From: an uncultured Blautia sp.
GTDB taxonomy: Bacteria > Bacillota > Clostridia > Lachnospirales > Lachnospiraceae
Reading direction: 5' to 3'
Length of the DNA stretch: 55,488 nucleotides
Assembly (NCBI GenBank): GCA_946622645.1
Contig: CAMOQF010000004.1
Coordinates: 1 to 55,488, forward strand
Shown here: positions 6,735 through 14,804 of the stretch, one piece after another
How the letters are laid out: the number at the start of each line of letters is the position of its first letter
How positions within the stretch are numbered: the first letter of the stretch is position 1
The notes under the pieces: generated by a model
What the model saw: the letters and a program-made list of their open reading frames with translations, nothing else
Told to the model about the DNA's origin: nothing
Databases searched by the model: none
Program-made: the position numbers and the translations under genes

Positions 6735-8384
6735 ATGTATTCCTGCTCTGGCTGCGGAGGCAACCTCCGCTACGACATCAAATCAGGGAACCTTGTCTGT
6801 GATTTCTGCGGAAATTCCCAGGCTCCGCAAGACCATCCCGACACCTTGCTTACAGCCGCCGAAAACGAATATGACGTGACCGTCTACACCTGCCCGCAGT
6901 GCGGCGGCGAGCTCTATTCCACCGGACTCGAGGCCGCTTCCTTCTGCATGTACTGCGGTTCCTCGGTGGCTCTTTCCGGCCGCCTTTCCAGGGAGACCTC
7001 GCCTCAGAAGATCATTCCGTTCCGGAAGACCGCGGAATCCGTCAAAGAAGCGTATCAGAAAATGACCCGGAAGGTCTGGTTTCTGCCAAAGGAGCTCAAA
7101 AATACGGAGCATCTTGAAAAGTTCCAGCCCATCTATCTGCCATACTGGATCTACAGCGTGGATCAGAAGGGTCCCATCGCCCTCAAAGGAGTGCGTTCCA
7201 AAAGCAATTATACCGAATACTGTGATATCAACCTGGATCTGGACGCGGATTATTCATTTATCCCCTTTGACGCCTCCGCTGCGATGGATGACGATCTTTC
7301 GCAGAAATCAGCTCCTTTCCATGAAAAGGAACTCGTCGATTTCAGCCCTGCCTATCTTTGCGGTTTCTATGCAGACTACGCGGATGTTCCGGACAAGACC
7401 TACCTGGACGATGCCCGAAAGGAAGCCAACGACCGGACGATCCTTTCCATCGAACGTTCTTCCGGCAGCGGAGAGATGACGGGGATGAAGATCACCCGGC
7501 CGGAGAATGAAAACGAGGCGCTGCATTCGCACGTCAACAATACCAGAAGCGCGCTCTTCCCCTTCTGGTTCCTGACCTGGAGAAACAACGACCGTGTCGC
7601 CTACGCCGTCGCGAACGGAGAGACCGGGCGCGTGGTCGCCGATCTGCCGGTAGACAAGCGCGCCTACTATCTTTGTTCGCTGGGACTGTCCGCGGTCCTC
7701 GCCCTGATCTTATATCTGCTGCCGGTCATGCAGGCCGAGACGGTCCTGATGATCTCGACGTATGTGAGCGCGTTCATCCTCTGGATCTTTGTGTTTAACC
7801 AGAAGGAAATGACGGACAAGGACACACATGCGCTGGATAAAGGCTACCAGGCCAAACATACAGCCGCGGCCGGCGCGTCGGCCGCTCTCCTGCACGGGAT
7901 CGGCGGAGCTGCCGCACAGAATCCGGACGCGGAAAAAGCCTCCCGGGAACCGAAAAAATTTCCGCTTACAAAATGTATTCCGCCTGTCGCCGTGCTTTTC
8001 CTCATTCCTTATGTGATCAAGATCATTCTGGGCACCTTCAATTTTGTCATGGCGACAGCCACTACGATGCGGATCATCGGCACGGCCGCATGGCCGATCG
8101 TATGCGTCTGTTTTGTCATTCTGCTGCATAAGGCCGTCAATCTGGAAAGACGTCTGCCGGGACGCCGCACACTCGCCGATACATTGATCGGAATGGCCGC
8201 CCTTACGGCCGCCGGTTTTGTGCTGGTGCTCCGGAATCCTTCGGATGTGTTCAACTACAGCGCGGTCATTCTGCTGCTCATCGTCATCTGCTACCTGATC
8301 ACCCGGCTGATCAACGGATACAATCTGCTGTCGACCCGGCCCGTACCGGAATTCCACCAGAGGAAAGGAGGCGCTTCACGATGA
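6735..8384 (+). CDS. Membrane protein with two N-terminal zinc ribbons
   Basis: I choose the ATG at 6735 because AAGGAGGG lies 8 bp before it. An upstream ATG at 6717 sits ahead of that ribosome site. The 549-residue product begins with two CXXC..CXXC ribbons (CSGCGG/CDFCGN and CPQCGG/CMYCGS, residues 4-80). A soluble domain of about 240 residues follows, then at least five membrane helices (near 320-360, 425-450, 455-475, 490-510 and 515-535). The ribbons resemble TFIIB-type zinc ribbons of unstudied bacterial membrane proteins. Its stop overlaps the start of the TPM-domain gene by 4 bp. A joint role at the membrane is likely, but its nature is unknown. Confidence 0.8.
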   Translation: MYSCSGCGGNLRYDIKSGNLVCDFCGNSQAPQDHPDTLLTAAENEYDVTVYTCPQCGGELYSTGLEAASFCMYCGSSVALSGRLSRETSPQKIIPFRKTAESVKEAYQKMTRKVWFLPKELKNTEHLEKFQPIYLPYWIYSVDQKGPIALKGVRSKSNYTEYCDINLDLDADYSFIPFDASAAMDDDLSQKSAPFHEKELVDFSPAYLCGFYADYADVPDKTYLDDARKEANDRTILSIERSSGSGEMTGMKITRPENENEALHSHVNNTRSALFPFWFLTWRNNDRVAYAVANGETGRVVADLPVDKRAYYLCSLGLSAVLALILYLLPVMQAETVLMISTYVSAFILWIFVFNQKEMTDKDTHALDKGYQAKHTAAAGASAALLHGIGGAAAQNPDAEKASREPKKFPLTKCIPPVAVLFLIPYVIKIILGTFNFVMATATTMRIIGTAAWPIVCVCFVILLHKAVNLERRLPGRRTLADTLIGMAALTAAGFVLVLRNPSDVFNYSAVILLLIVICYLITRLINGYNLLSTRPVPEFHQRKGGASR

Positions 8385-9274
8385 AAAGACTTTTAAAGCT
8401 TCTCCTGCTGACTGCATTTTCCCTGCTCCTCCTGGCCGGAACGTTTTCCTCCGCTGTTTTTGCCTCCAGCTCCGGCAGCGCCTCGGACGCGCTTAACAAA
8501 CTGTATGAAAGCGCTAAAGAAAACATGAACGTCACACCGATCGTGACCCCTTCTGCCGCCGATCTGCTCTCAGGAACGCTCAGCCGGGAAGACCCGGATC
8601 CGGAAACGCCCGGTGAACGCAGAGAATACAAAAACAGCGAGACCGGATACACGGCCGTGATCCGGGACGATGCCTCCCTGCTGACTGAAGAAGAAGCAGA
8701 AAAGCTGCTGAAAGACATGGAGCCCATCACCGCCTACGGAAACGTCGTGTTCCAGAGCACAGACCATAACAGCTCTTCTCCCCGCGGCTATGTGGACAAA
8801 AAATATGCCGGCTTCGATGGCAGCATCTTTTTGCTGGACATGCAAAACCGGCAGGTCGGACTGTATAATTCCGGAGACATTTATAAAGTGGTGACCACCT
8901 CGCACACAGCCTCCATCACGGACAACGTCTATCTGTATGCCTCTGACAAAGAGTATTATGAATGCGCGGCGGAAGCCTTCCGCGAGGAGCTCATCCTCCT
9001 GCAGGGCGGAAAGATCGCCCAGCCCATGAAGCTGATCTGCAGTATCCTGCTGGGACTGGTGCTCGGCTTTTCGATCAATTTTCTGATCCTTCGTATGCAG
9101 CGTTATCCCGCCGCTCCGCCCAAAGAGACTGTTCCCATCGCCGTCTCAACGGCAGCCATGGGCGCTTCTCTGGCCGTGCACGTCTATAAACGGGTGCGCA
9201 AGAGCTCCGGCTCTTCCGGCGGCGGCGGCGGAGGCGGCGGCTTCGGCGGAGGCGGGAGCAGCCACGGGTTTTAG
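8381..9274 (+). CDS. TPM-like membrane protein with glycine-rich tail
   Basis: A 297-residue protein with a signal peptide (about 1-30), an extracytoplasmic domain with LTEEEAEKLLKDMEPI and GFDGSIFLLDMQNRQVGL (about 90-210), one membrane helix (about 222-240) and a C-terminal run of Gly and Ser ending SSHGF. The order of TPM-type domain, helix and Gly-rich tail is like the YgcG/TPM family, whose members are linked to envelope maintenance. The fit to the TPM profile is judged by eye. It is translationally coupled to the zinc-ribbon gene (ATGA overlap). Confidence 0.75.
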   Translation: MKRLLKLLLLTAFSLLLLAGTFSSAVFASSSGSASDALNKLYESAKENMNVTPIVTPSAADLLSGTLSREDPDPETPGERREYKNSETGYTAVIRDDASLLTEEEAEKLLKDMEPITAYGNVVFQSTDHNSSSPRGYVDKKYAGFDGSIFLLDMQNRQVGLYNSGDIYKVVTTSHTASITDNVYLYASDKEYYECAAEAFREELILLQGGKIAQPMKLICSILLGLVLGFSINFLILRMQRYPAAPPKETVPIAVSTAAMGASLAVHVYKRVRKSSGSSGGGGGGGGFGGGGSSHGF

Positions 9275-9305
9275 GTTCTGTATCTGAGCTCCGGGAGCCT
9301 TCTTC

Positions 9306-10310
9306 TCAGATACTGTGTATCTGAACATCCCCGGAGGTCGTGTTGATGTCCACTGAGCCGCTGCCGTCTCCGCAGACATAGGTGGATCCGTCGGACGACA
9401 TGGGAAGCGAATAATCGACATCCCCGCTGGTTGTCTCCAGTTCCGCGGTAAATCCCGGTTTCTCCGGAAGAGCGGCCGTCACATCGCCGGAGGTGGCATC
9501 CACTTTCAGGCTGTCAAATTGATCCAGCCTGATGGTGATGCCGCCGCTGGTGCTTTCAGCAGACATGCTGCCTGCTTCTTTGATCTCATAATAATGGCTG
9601 CCGGAGGTAGATCCGGTCACCAGCTCTTTCACCGTACCGCCGGTCACGCCGATCCCGCCGGAGGTGCTCCGGACTTTCACTCTGTCTGCGTCTTCCGCCT
9701 TCACGGAAATATCGCCGGAGGTCGATTCCACCACGATCTCTTCGGCTTCTCCCTCTGACTGCAGCACGGTATCTCCGGAAGTGGAATCTACGCGGATCCT
9801 GGCTGCCTTTGCGGAGGCGTTGATATCTCCGGAGGTCACCTCCAGATCCAGGTTTTCTGCCGTGAGGGAAGGGATCTCCAGATCGCCTGACGTGGCGCTT
9901 ACGTGCACGTCGCTGAAAGAGAGATCTTCAGGCAGCGTGATCGTCAGTTCTTTTTCCTGCGGGTTCCAGGCGAACATGTGAAAGCCGGATTCCGCAAACT
10001 GCACGCGCAGGGTATCTCCGTCCAGCCACCAGCGAAGCTTCATGTCTTCATCGATCTCTTTCCCGGATCTTTCCCGCAGTTCGATGGTCCTGCCGCTGTG
10101 CCGGGCAAACGTGACCTTTCCGTTGATCCAGTTGATATCCAGATTCTTTACCGTCTCCGTGATATCCGTTTCCCCTGCTGTATACTTGTCCTCATTGTCA
10201 TAGCTTTCTCCCATCACATTCACAAAGCCCCGGACTGCGAACAGTATCGATGCGATCACAATGCCTGCACAGATCACCATAACGATCGTCAGAATCCCTT
10301 TTCTGCTCAT
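9306..10310 (-). CDS. DUF4097 beta-helix repeat membrane protein
   Basis: A 334-residue protein with one N-terminal membrane helix (about 6-28), then a mixed region and about ten repeats built around TSGD or TSGG (for example ESTSGDISVK and DATSGDVTAAL) spaced some 18-22 residues apart. This pattern is diagnostic of DUF4097, thought to form a right-handed beta-helix outside the cell. It is the last gene of the sigma/anti-sigma operon, with a 4-bp overlap to the anti-sigma gene. This arrangement is common in Firmicutes, where such proteins are probable envelope-stress outputs or sensors. Confidence 0.88.
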   Translation of the reverse strand: MSRKGILTIVMVICAGIVIASILFAVRGFVNVMGESYDNEDKYTAGETDITETVKNLDINWINGKVTFARHSGRTIELRERSGKEIDEDMKLRWWLDGDTLRVQFAESGFHMFAWNPQEKELTITLPEDLSFSDVHVSATSGDLEIPSLTAENLDLEVTSGDINASAKAARIRVDSTSGDTVLQSEGEAEEIVVESTSGDISVKAEDADRVKVRSTSGGIGVTGGTVKELVTGSTSGSHYYEIKEAGSMSAESTSGGITIRLDQFDSLKVDATSGDVTAALPEKPGFTAELETTSGDVDYSLPMSSDGSTYVCGDGSGSVDINTTSGDVQIHSI

Positions 10311-11047
10311 TTTATAATACCCCTCTTTCTTAAAATTTCAAAAACGATGATCCCGATGCCGGAAAGAATACCGGCTATATATAAAACGCTGTCCAGCGTC
10401 AGTCTGCCGCGGAAAGAGATCATGTTCATCATGTTGATGAACAGAGCCGCGTCCGCTGCCAGTACGATCAACACCCGGCTGCTGTTCCCGAGCGCCTTTC
10501 TCACCGGTCGGGCCTTTACGACAAACGGAAGAAAGATCACGGCCAGTCCGAAAAGCACCGCGCTGGATGCGACCCAGAACCAGCTCCCGCCGGAATACAG
10601 GCAGATCACGGCCAGCAGCATGATCAGGCTTGCCGTAAAGCTCACGAAGGTCCAGAGCAGCCTGTCGGAAGGCACCATCAGCGGAACGATGACGAGAGAC
10701 GCCGCTACGCAGAGGGAAGCGAGCACTATGAAAAACCATCCCAGCGACCTGCCCGATGTCAGATTCACGATCAGGCAGACCAGGATCGGGATCATAAAGA
10801 TCCCCGAGATCACGGTCCCCACCATGGCGGAGCGCCGTTTGAACTTCTTTTCTCCGTACCGGAGCACCGATTCTTTTTCCAGCGACAGATCGTTCTCGAT
10901 CTCTGTCGTCCTCAATCTTTCAAGAAAACTGCTGCATGCAGGGCATTCCTGCAGATGTTCTTCGACCAGCCGCCTGCTTTCCGTACTGCAGGCGTCGTCT
11001 GTATAAAGCGGAAGAAGATCGCGCACCACTTCACAATTCATTTTCAC
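10307..11047 (-). CDS. Zinc-finger (zf-HC2) anti-sigma factor, membrane-bound
   Basis: A 246-residue protein. The N-terminus carries the zinc anti-sigma motif: C5, then HLQECPACSSFL, giving HX3CX2C. Six or so membrane helices follow from about residue 75 to the end. It should hold the sigma factor encoded just upstream at the membrane. The ATG overlaps the end of the sigma gene by 4 bp and its own stop overlaps the DUF4097 gene by 4 bp, so the three are translated together. Confidence 0.88.
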   Translation of the reverse strand: MKMNCEVVRDLLPLYTDDACSTESRRLVEEHLQECPACSSFLERLRTTEIENDLSLEKESVLRYGEKKFKRRSAMVGTVISGIFMIPILVCLIVNLTSGRSLGWFFIVLASLCVAASLVIVPLMVPSDRLLWTFVSFTASLIMLLAVICLYSGGSWFWVASSAVLFGLAVIFLPFVVKARPVRKALGNSSRVLIVLAADAALFINMMNMISFRGRLTLDSVLYIAGILSGIGIIVFEILRKRGIIK

Positions 11048-11529
11048 GATTTTTCCATCCTTTCCTGTAGTCTGATCCTGGCCCGGTGATAAGTGACCCT
11101 GGCCCAGTTCTCGGTCTTTGCAAAAATCATCCCGATCTCCCGGAAACTCAGCTCTCCAAATACACGCAGCTCAAAGACCTCCCGGTATGGTTCTTCGAGA
11201 CTGTGCAGCGCCAGATGGATCCTGAAGGAGGTATCCTTGTCTTCTGCGGCTTTTTCTATGCTCTTTTCCGGATCCGGCATCTCCTCCGTGATCTCCCCAT
11301 GCCTGCTCTGCCGCCGTTTCTCATCGATAAAAAGATTCTTCGCGATCGCGCACAGCCAGGTCACCTCGTCCGATTCGCTGCGGAATTCGCTCTGTTTTGA
11401 AAAAGCCCTGAAAAAGGTTTCCTGCGTGAGTTCCTCTGCGCATCCCTGATCCCCTGAAAGCGTCATCACATAAGAGAAGACCCTCATATAACAGGTTTCA
11501 TACATCCGCGCACATTGCTCTTTGGTCAC
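11044..11529 (-). CDS. ECF-type RNA polymerase sigma factor
   Basis: A 161-residue sigma factor with region 2 (about 12-75: CAEELTQETFFRAFSKQSEF and VTWLCAIAKNLFIDEKRR) and region 4 (about 105-155: LEEPYREVFELRVFGELSFREIG). The GTG start is preceded by a near-perfect ribosome site (AAGGAGGTGAT). It heads a three-gene operon with a zf-HC2 anti-sigma factor and a DUF4097 protein. An ECF-type promoter lies about 35 bp upstream, so the gene probably activates its own transcription. Confidence 0.92.
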   Translation of the reverse strand: MTKEQCARMYETCYMRVFSYVMTLSGDQGCAEELTQETFFRAFSKQSEFRSESDEVTWLCAIAKNLFIDEKRRQSRHGEITEEMPDPEKSIEKAAEDKDTSFRIHLALHSLEEPYREVFELRVFGELSFREIGMIFAKTENWARVTYHRARIRLQERMEKS

Positions 11530-11561
11530 TCCATCACCTCCTTTTTGTTCGGATTCATGGA

Positions 11562-11590
11562 TTAGACGTGGAAAAACCGGATTCGTTACA
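11562..11590 (-). promoter_or_regulatory. ECF-type autoregulatory promoter of the sigma/anti-sigma operon
   Basis: On the minus strand TGTAAC (11585-11590) is followed after exactly 16 bp by CGTCTAA (11562-11568). This matches the known ECF consensus, in which an AAC-containing -35 element and a CGTC-type -10 element are separated by about 16 bp. It sits directly ahead of the sigma gene and suggests positive feedback. Confidence 0.75.
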
Positions 11591-11596
11591 AAAAAA

Positions 11597-11636
11597 ATAA
11601 AAAAATTTAAAGAGGCAGAGAATTATCCCCTGCCTC
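11597..11636 (-). terminator. Intrinsic terminator of the TM2-protein gene
   Basis: Arms GAGGCAG (11612-11618) and CTGCCTC (11630-11636) form a 7-bp stem. On the minus strand it is followed by TTTAAATTTTTTTATT. It lies 15 bp after the TM2 gene stop and just ahead of the ECF promoter. Confidence 0.75.
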
Positions 11637-11650
11637 CTGTCAGATCCCGG

Positions 11651-12271
11651 TTACTCCCAGTTTTTGATATACAAGCCGTCATTGTCTCTGTAGGTTCCGC
11701 AGGCGATCCGGATCACGTCTACAAACCATCCGATCCCGAACAGACCCCCGGTAAAAAGATACAGGATCCCCATGCCGATCTTGCCGGCATAAAAATGATG
11801 CGCTCCTATAACGCCCAGCATAATGCAGAGGAGAAGGGCCGCCAGCCTGCTTTTCGGCGACCAGCCTACATTGGCGTTCCTTCTTTCGACGCTTCTGTCC
11901 TCCGAACGCAGACACAGCCAGGCGATGACCGCGACCAGCACGGCTGCGGGAAAATGATTCCTGAAAACGTTATAGACCATATAAAGGAAGAAAAGGCCGG
12001 CGACCAGTATCAGCAGACGCGTATTCTTCTTTTTTCTGCGCATCTCCTCTTCCCGCAGCTCTTTTTCGCGTAAATATTCCAGTTCTTTTATGCGGACTTC
12101 CGCTTCTTTCAGCCTTGCTTCGTCCACGATACGGTTGGTTATCTGGACCCGCTCGTCCACCTGATCGATCACGATCTGCGAATTACAGTATGGACAGACC
12201 GCGAATCCTTTGTCCAGGTCCATGTCCAGCTGTGCTCCGCAATGCTCACATACAAGCCTGATCACTCTCAT
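11651..12271 (-). CDS. TM2-domain protein with N-terminal zinc ribbon
   Basis: A 206-residue protein: a zinc ribbon (CEHCG/CPYCN, residues 8-30), a charged coiled-coil-like stretch (about 45-82, rich in E, K and R), two membrane helices (about 85-120), then a TM2 domain (about 143-190) with SRLAALLLCIMLGVIGAHHF, YAGKIGMGILYLFTGG and GWFVDVIRI. TM2 proteins are widespread and poorly understood. The ribosome site AAAAGGAGA is formed by the last codons of the truncated transposase frame 4 bp upstream, so translation may be coupled to that remnant. Confidence 0.85.
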   Translation of the reverse strand: MRVIRLVCEHCGAQLDMDLDKGFAVCPYCNSQIVIDQVDERVQITNRIVDEARLKEAEVRIKELEYLREKELREEEMRRKKKNTRLLILVAGLFFLYMVYNVFRNHFPAAVLVAVIAWLCLRSEDRSVERRNANVGWSPKSRLAALLLCIMLGVIGAHHFYAGKIGMGILYLFTGGLFGIGWFVDVIRIACGTYRDNDGLYIKNWE

Positions 12272-12275
12272 TTAT

Positions 12276-12737
12276 CTATCTCCTTTTCGAGGCGGAAACC
12301 AGAGCCGCGTCCACGATCATGCCGCAGCGCATGACAAGCCCGGCTTCTGCCAGTCTTTCCCGGATCTCTGTATCGATCTGTTTATCGATCCCACGCTTTT
12401 CCAGCAGATGACGGAACCGCCTCAGTGTAGACTCATCCGGAACCTGTTCGGCAAAAAAGTCGATATGCATAAAGTTCCGCATGGCGTAACTGTCATAGAC
12501 CGCATCCTCGATCCCCGCGTCCGACAGGCCGAACCATTTCTTCAGAAGATACATGCGAAGCATGGTATCGATGCTTTTGGGCTTCCGTCCGCGTCTTCCG
12601 GAGGGATACTGCTCCCGGATCAGGCTGATCCACTGTTCCCACGGGATCATGTCCTCCATGGCAGTCAGAAATTCTTCTTTACGGGTCTGCTGCTTACGGT
12701 TGGAATACTCGATATCGCTTAAGGTCTGCTGCTGCAT
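12276..12737 (-). pseudogene. Truncated IS5-type transposase (N-terminal part)
   Basis: A 153-residue frame with the IS5-family N-terminal region: PWEQWISLIREQYPSGRRGR, then RMYLLKKWFGLSDAGIEDAV and DESTLRRFRHLLEKRGI. It reaches the first catalytic aspartate region (GMIVDAALVSA) and stops. Complete relatives are near 300 residues or more, so the second Asp and the Glu of the DDE site are missing and it cannot transpose. No inverted repeats were identified. The stop lies inside the ribosome site of the next gene, marking the breakpoint. Confidence 0.8.
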
Positions 12738-12764
12738 CTTGCGCCTTCCTTCCCCTGATCCGTA

Positions 12765-13616
12765 TCAGTCCTTCGGCTCCTGGTAAAAATGTCCGTAAAC
12801 CTCCTGCGTTTTCAGGTAATTGATGAACGCAGAGGGATCCACCTCCCTGACAGCCTGCAGTACCTGGCGGGTCTGGGAGCTGGAGATGACCGAATAAACG
12901 ATCTTTCTGCTGCAGTGGTCATAAGAGCCTTCCCCCTCGAGGATCGTAGCTCCATGATGGCTGACCTCATAGATTTTCCGGCACATTTCCTGCGGGTATT
13001 CCGTGACGACCAGAAGCGTGATCTGCTGGTACGCACGGTACATCGTATGCAGGACCACTGTCGAAGTATACTGAAAAATAATGGAATAAAGCGCTTTGTC
13101 CCAGCCGAACATCAGGCCGGACGCGCACAGGATCACAGCGTTGATCCCCAGGACCAGGTGGAATGAGTCCACTCCCTTCTTCTGGGAAAGAAAGATCCCG
13201 ATAAAGTCCGTTCCTCCCGTCGTCGCGTCTGAAAGCAGACAGATGCTGATCACCAGTCCGTTGATCATTCCGCCGAACACGCTGATCAGCAGGATATCCT
13301 GGGTGATCGCGATCCCCGGGATCAGATCCGTAAACACGCTGGACAGGATGATCATCAGGCAGGAATATAACGTAAATTTTTTTCCGATATAGCGAAACCC
13401 GATATATACCGGAAACGCATTCAGCAGTACGTTGATCAGCGTATACGGCAGATCGATCCCGAAAAACCGGTCGGCTGCTCTCTGGATCAGGATGGTAAGG
13501 CCCGTCGCGCCTCCCGGATACAGCCCGCCCGTCCGGACAAAGGTCTTGATATTCAACGCCATCGCCATCGCGCAAAAGACAATGATAACGATCCTTCTGA
13601 CATCTTTTTTATTCAT
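12765..13616 (-). CDS. YitT family membrane protein (DUF161/DUF2179)
   Basis: A 283-residue protein with five or six membrane helices over residues 8-190. It carries the YitT hallmarks GGLYPGGATGLTILIQR and DATTGGTDFIGIFLSQKKG. The C-terminal soluble DUF2179 domain (about 205-275) includes HHGATILEGEGSYDHCSRKI. The family has no settled function and is often annotated as a putative transporter. The ribosome site is AGGAAG. A possible 24-codon leader frame ends 13 bp before the start. Confidence 0.9.
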   Translation of the reverse strand: MNKKDVRRIVIIVFCAMAMALNIKTFVRTGGLYPGGATGLTILIQRAADRFFGIDLPYTLINVLLNAFPVYIGFRYIGKKFTLYSCLMIILSSVFTDLIPGIAITQDILLISVFGGMINGLVISICLLSDATTGGTDFIGIFLSQKKGVDSFHLVLGINAVILCASGLMFGWDKALYSIIFQYTSTVVLHTMYRAYQQITLLVVTEYPQEMCRKIYEVSHHGATILEGEGSYDHCSRKIVYSVISSSQTRQVLQAVREVDPSAFINYLKTQEVYGHFYQEPKD

Positions 13617-13628
13617 AACGGCTTCCTG

Positions 13629-13703
13629 CTATTGTTGAATGTGAGAGTCGATAACGCTGACGCCCAGAATAATACGGTTCGGCTGCAGACGGGTGATCTT
13701 CAT
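13629..13703 (-). other. Possible 24-residue leader peptide upstream of yitT
   Basis: On the minus strand an ATG at 13703 opens a 24-codon frame (MKITRLQPNRIILGVSVIDS and four more residues) that stops 12 bases before the yitT start. No convincing ribosome site precedes it. It may be chance or a leader peptide. Confidence 0.25.
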
Positions 13704-13783
13704 GGTGACATGTACAGGTGTTTTTCTGTATTCAATATAACCGATTTCAGGAAAAAATACAAGAAAAACCGCTTCCGGGCCGT

Positions 13784-13863
13784 CTGCCGGCCGGCAGGAT
13801 GAACAAAAAAAGGTTCTCTTTCGAAAGGCAGAATTACAAAATGAAACAAAGCTGTGCTATAGT
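13784..13863 (+). promoter_or_regulatory. Possible promoter and palindrome ahead of the PstS-like gene
   Basis: The 13704-13913 stretch holds no gene. It contains a perfect 14-bp palindrome, CTGCCGGCCGGCAG (13784-13797). About 60 bp later there is an extended -10 element, TGCTATAGT (TATAGT at 13858-13863), with a weak -35 (TTACAA at 13834-13839). The ribosome site of the next gene (AGAAAGAGG) follows. Confidence 0.4.
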
Positions 13864-13913
13864 GACAGTATCAGAACACTGCTGATCTGCAGATCAGAGA
13901 AAGAGGTGAAAGT

Positions 13914-14804
13914 ATGAAAAAGAAATCTGTTCTTCTGTGTGCCGTATCGATGGCCGCCGCCCTTCTGACCGGGAGCGTTTTTACAGGCGTCCCTGCAGAG
14001 ACAGGCGATTCGGTCCCGCACATGAGCTATTCGGAATTTCCCCGGATCGACGGTTCGCTCGCCTGCGTGCCCATGATCGAAGCGCTGGCTCAGAAAGCGA
14101 CCGGCTGCACCGAAGAAGAAGCCGAACAGACCCTGGCCGATTTTACCAACACCAACCCCTGTTATCTGGAACTGGCCAAGGGGAACCGGGATATCCTTCT
14201 GGTCTACGAAGCCGCAGATGAGACCAAAGAGCAGCTGCAGCAATACGATCCGCTGGATATCCGCGAGCTTGGAAAAGACGCCCTGGTCTTTCTTGTCAAC
14301 GAAGACAATCCGGTCGAAAGCCTGACCGTTCAGCAGATCTATGACATCTATACCGGAAAGATCACCAACTGGAGCGAGGTCGGCGGGAACGACGCCGAGA
14401 TCAAAGCTTTCCTTCGTCCCGAAACCAGCGGGAGCCAGACGCTGATCCGTAAGCTGATCCTGGGCGACGCCGAGCTGATCGAAGGCCAGTTTGAAGAGAT
14501 CCCTACCATGGAAGGGATCATCAACCGCCTGAAGGACTATGAAAACGAGAGCAACGCCCTGGGCTTTTCGGTGTACTACTACGCCTCCTCGATGCACCAG
14601 GTTCCCGGCGTGCGCCTGATCCGGGTGGAAGGCGTCGAGCCCTCCAACGAGACCATCCAGAATGGAGAATATCCTCTTGTCAATCCGTTTTTCGTGGTCA
14701 CCAACGAACAGTCCTCTCCGAACGCGCTGGCTCTCCGGGACTGGCTGCTGACGGACGACGGCCAGAGTTTTGTGGAGGAGTGCGGCTATGTCAAAGCTCA
14801 TTAA
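13914..14804 (+). CDS. PstS-like periplasmic binding protein (secreted)
   Basis: A 296-residue protein with a signal peptide (1-27). It has the PstS-type fold marks RIDGSLACVPMIEALAQKAT (an altered DGS substrate loop), ALVFLVNEDNPVESLTVQQI, YDIYTGKITNWSEVGG and RPETSGSQTLIRKLI. These are typical of phosphate-binding-type proteins. There is no lipobox cysteine, and no pstCAB genes lie nearby. It overlaps the next gene by 17 bp, so the two secreted products are probably co-translated. The ligand need not be phosphate, and a sensory or envelope role is possible. Confidence 0.8.
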   Translation: MKKKSVLLCAVSMAAALLTGSVFTGVPAETGDSVPHMSYSEFPRIDGSLACVPMIEALAQKATGCTEEEAEQTLADFTNTNPCYLELAKGNRDILLVYEAADETKEQLQQYDPLDIRELGKDALVFLVNEDNPVESLTVQQIYDIYTGKITNWSEVGGNDAEIKAFLRPETSGSQTLIRKLILGDAELIEGQFEEIPTMEGIINRLKDYENESNALGFSVYYYASSMHQVPGVRLIRVEGVEPSNETIQNGEYPLVNPFFVVTNEQSSPNALALRDWLLTDDGQSFVEECGYVKAH

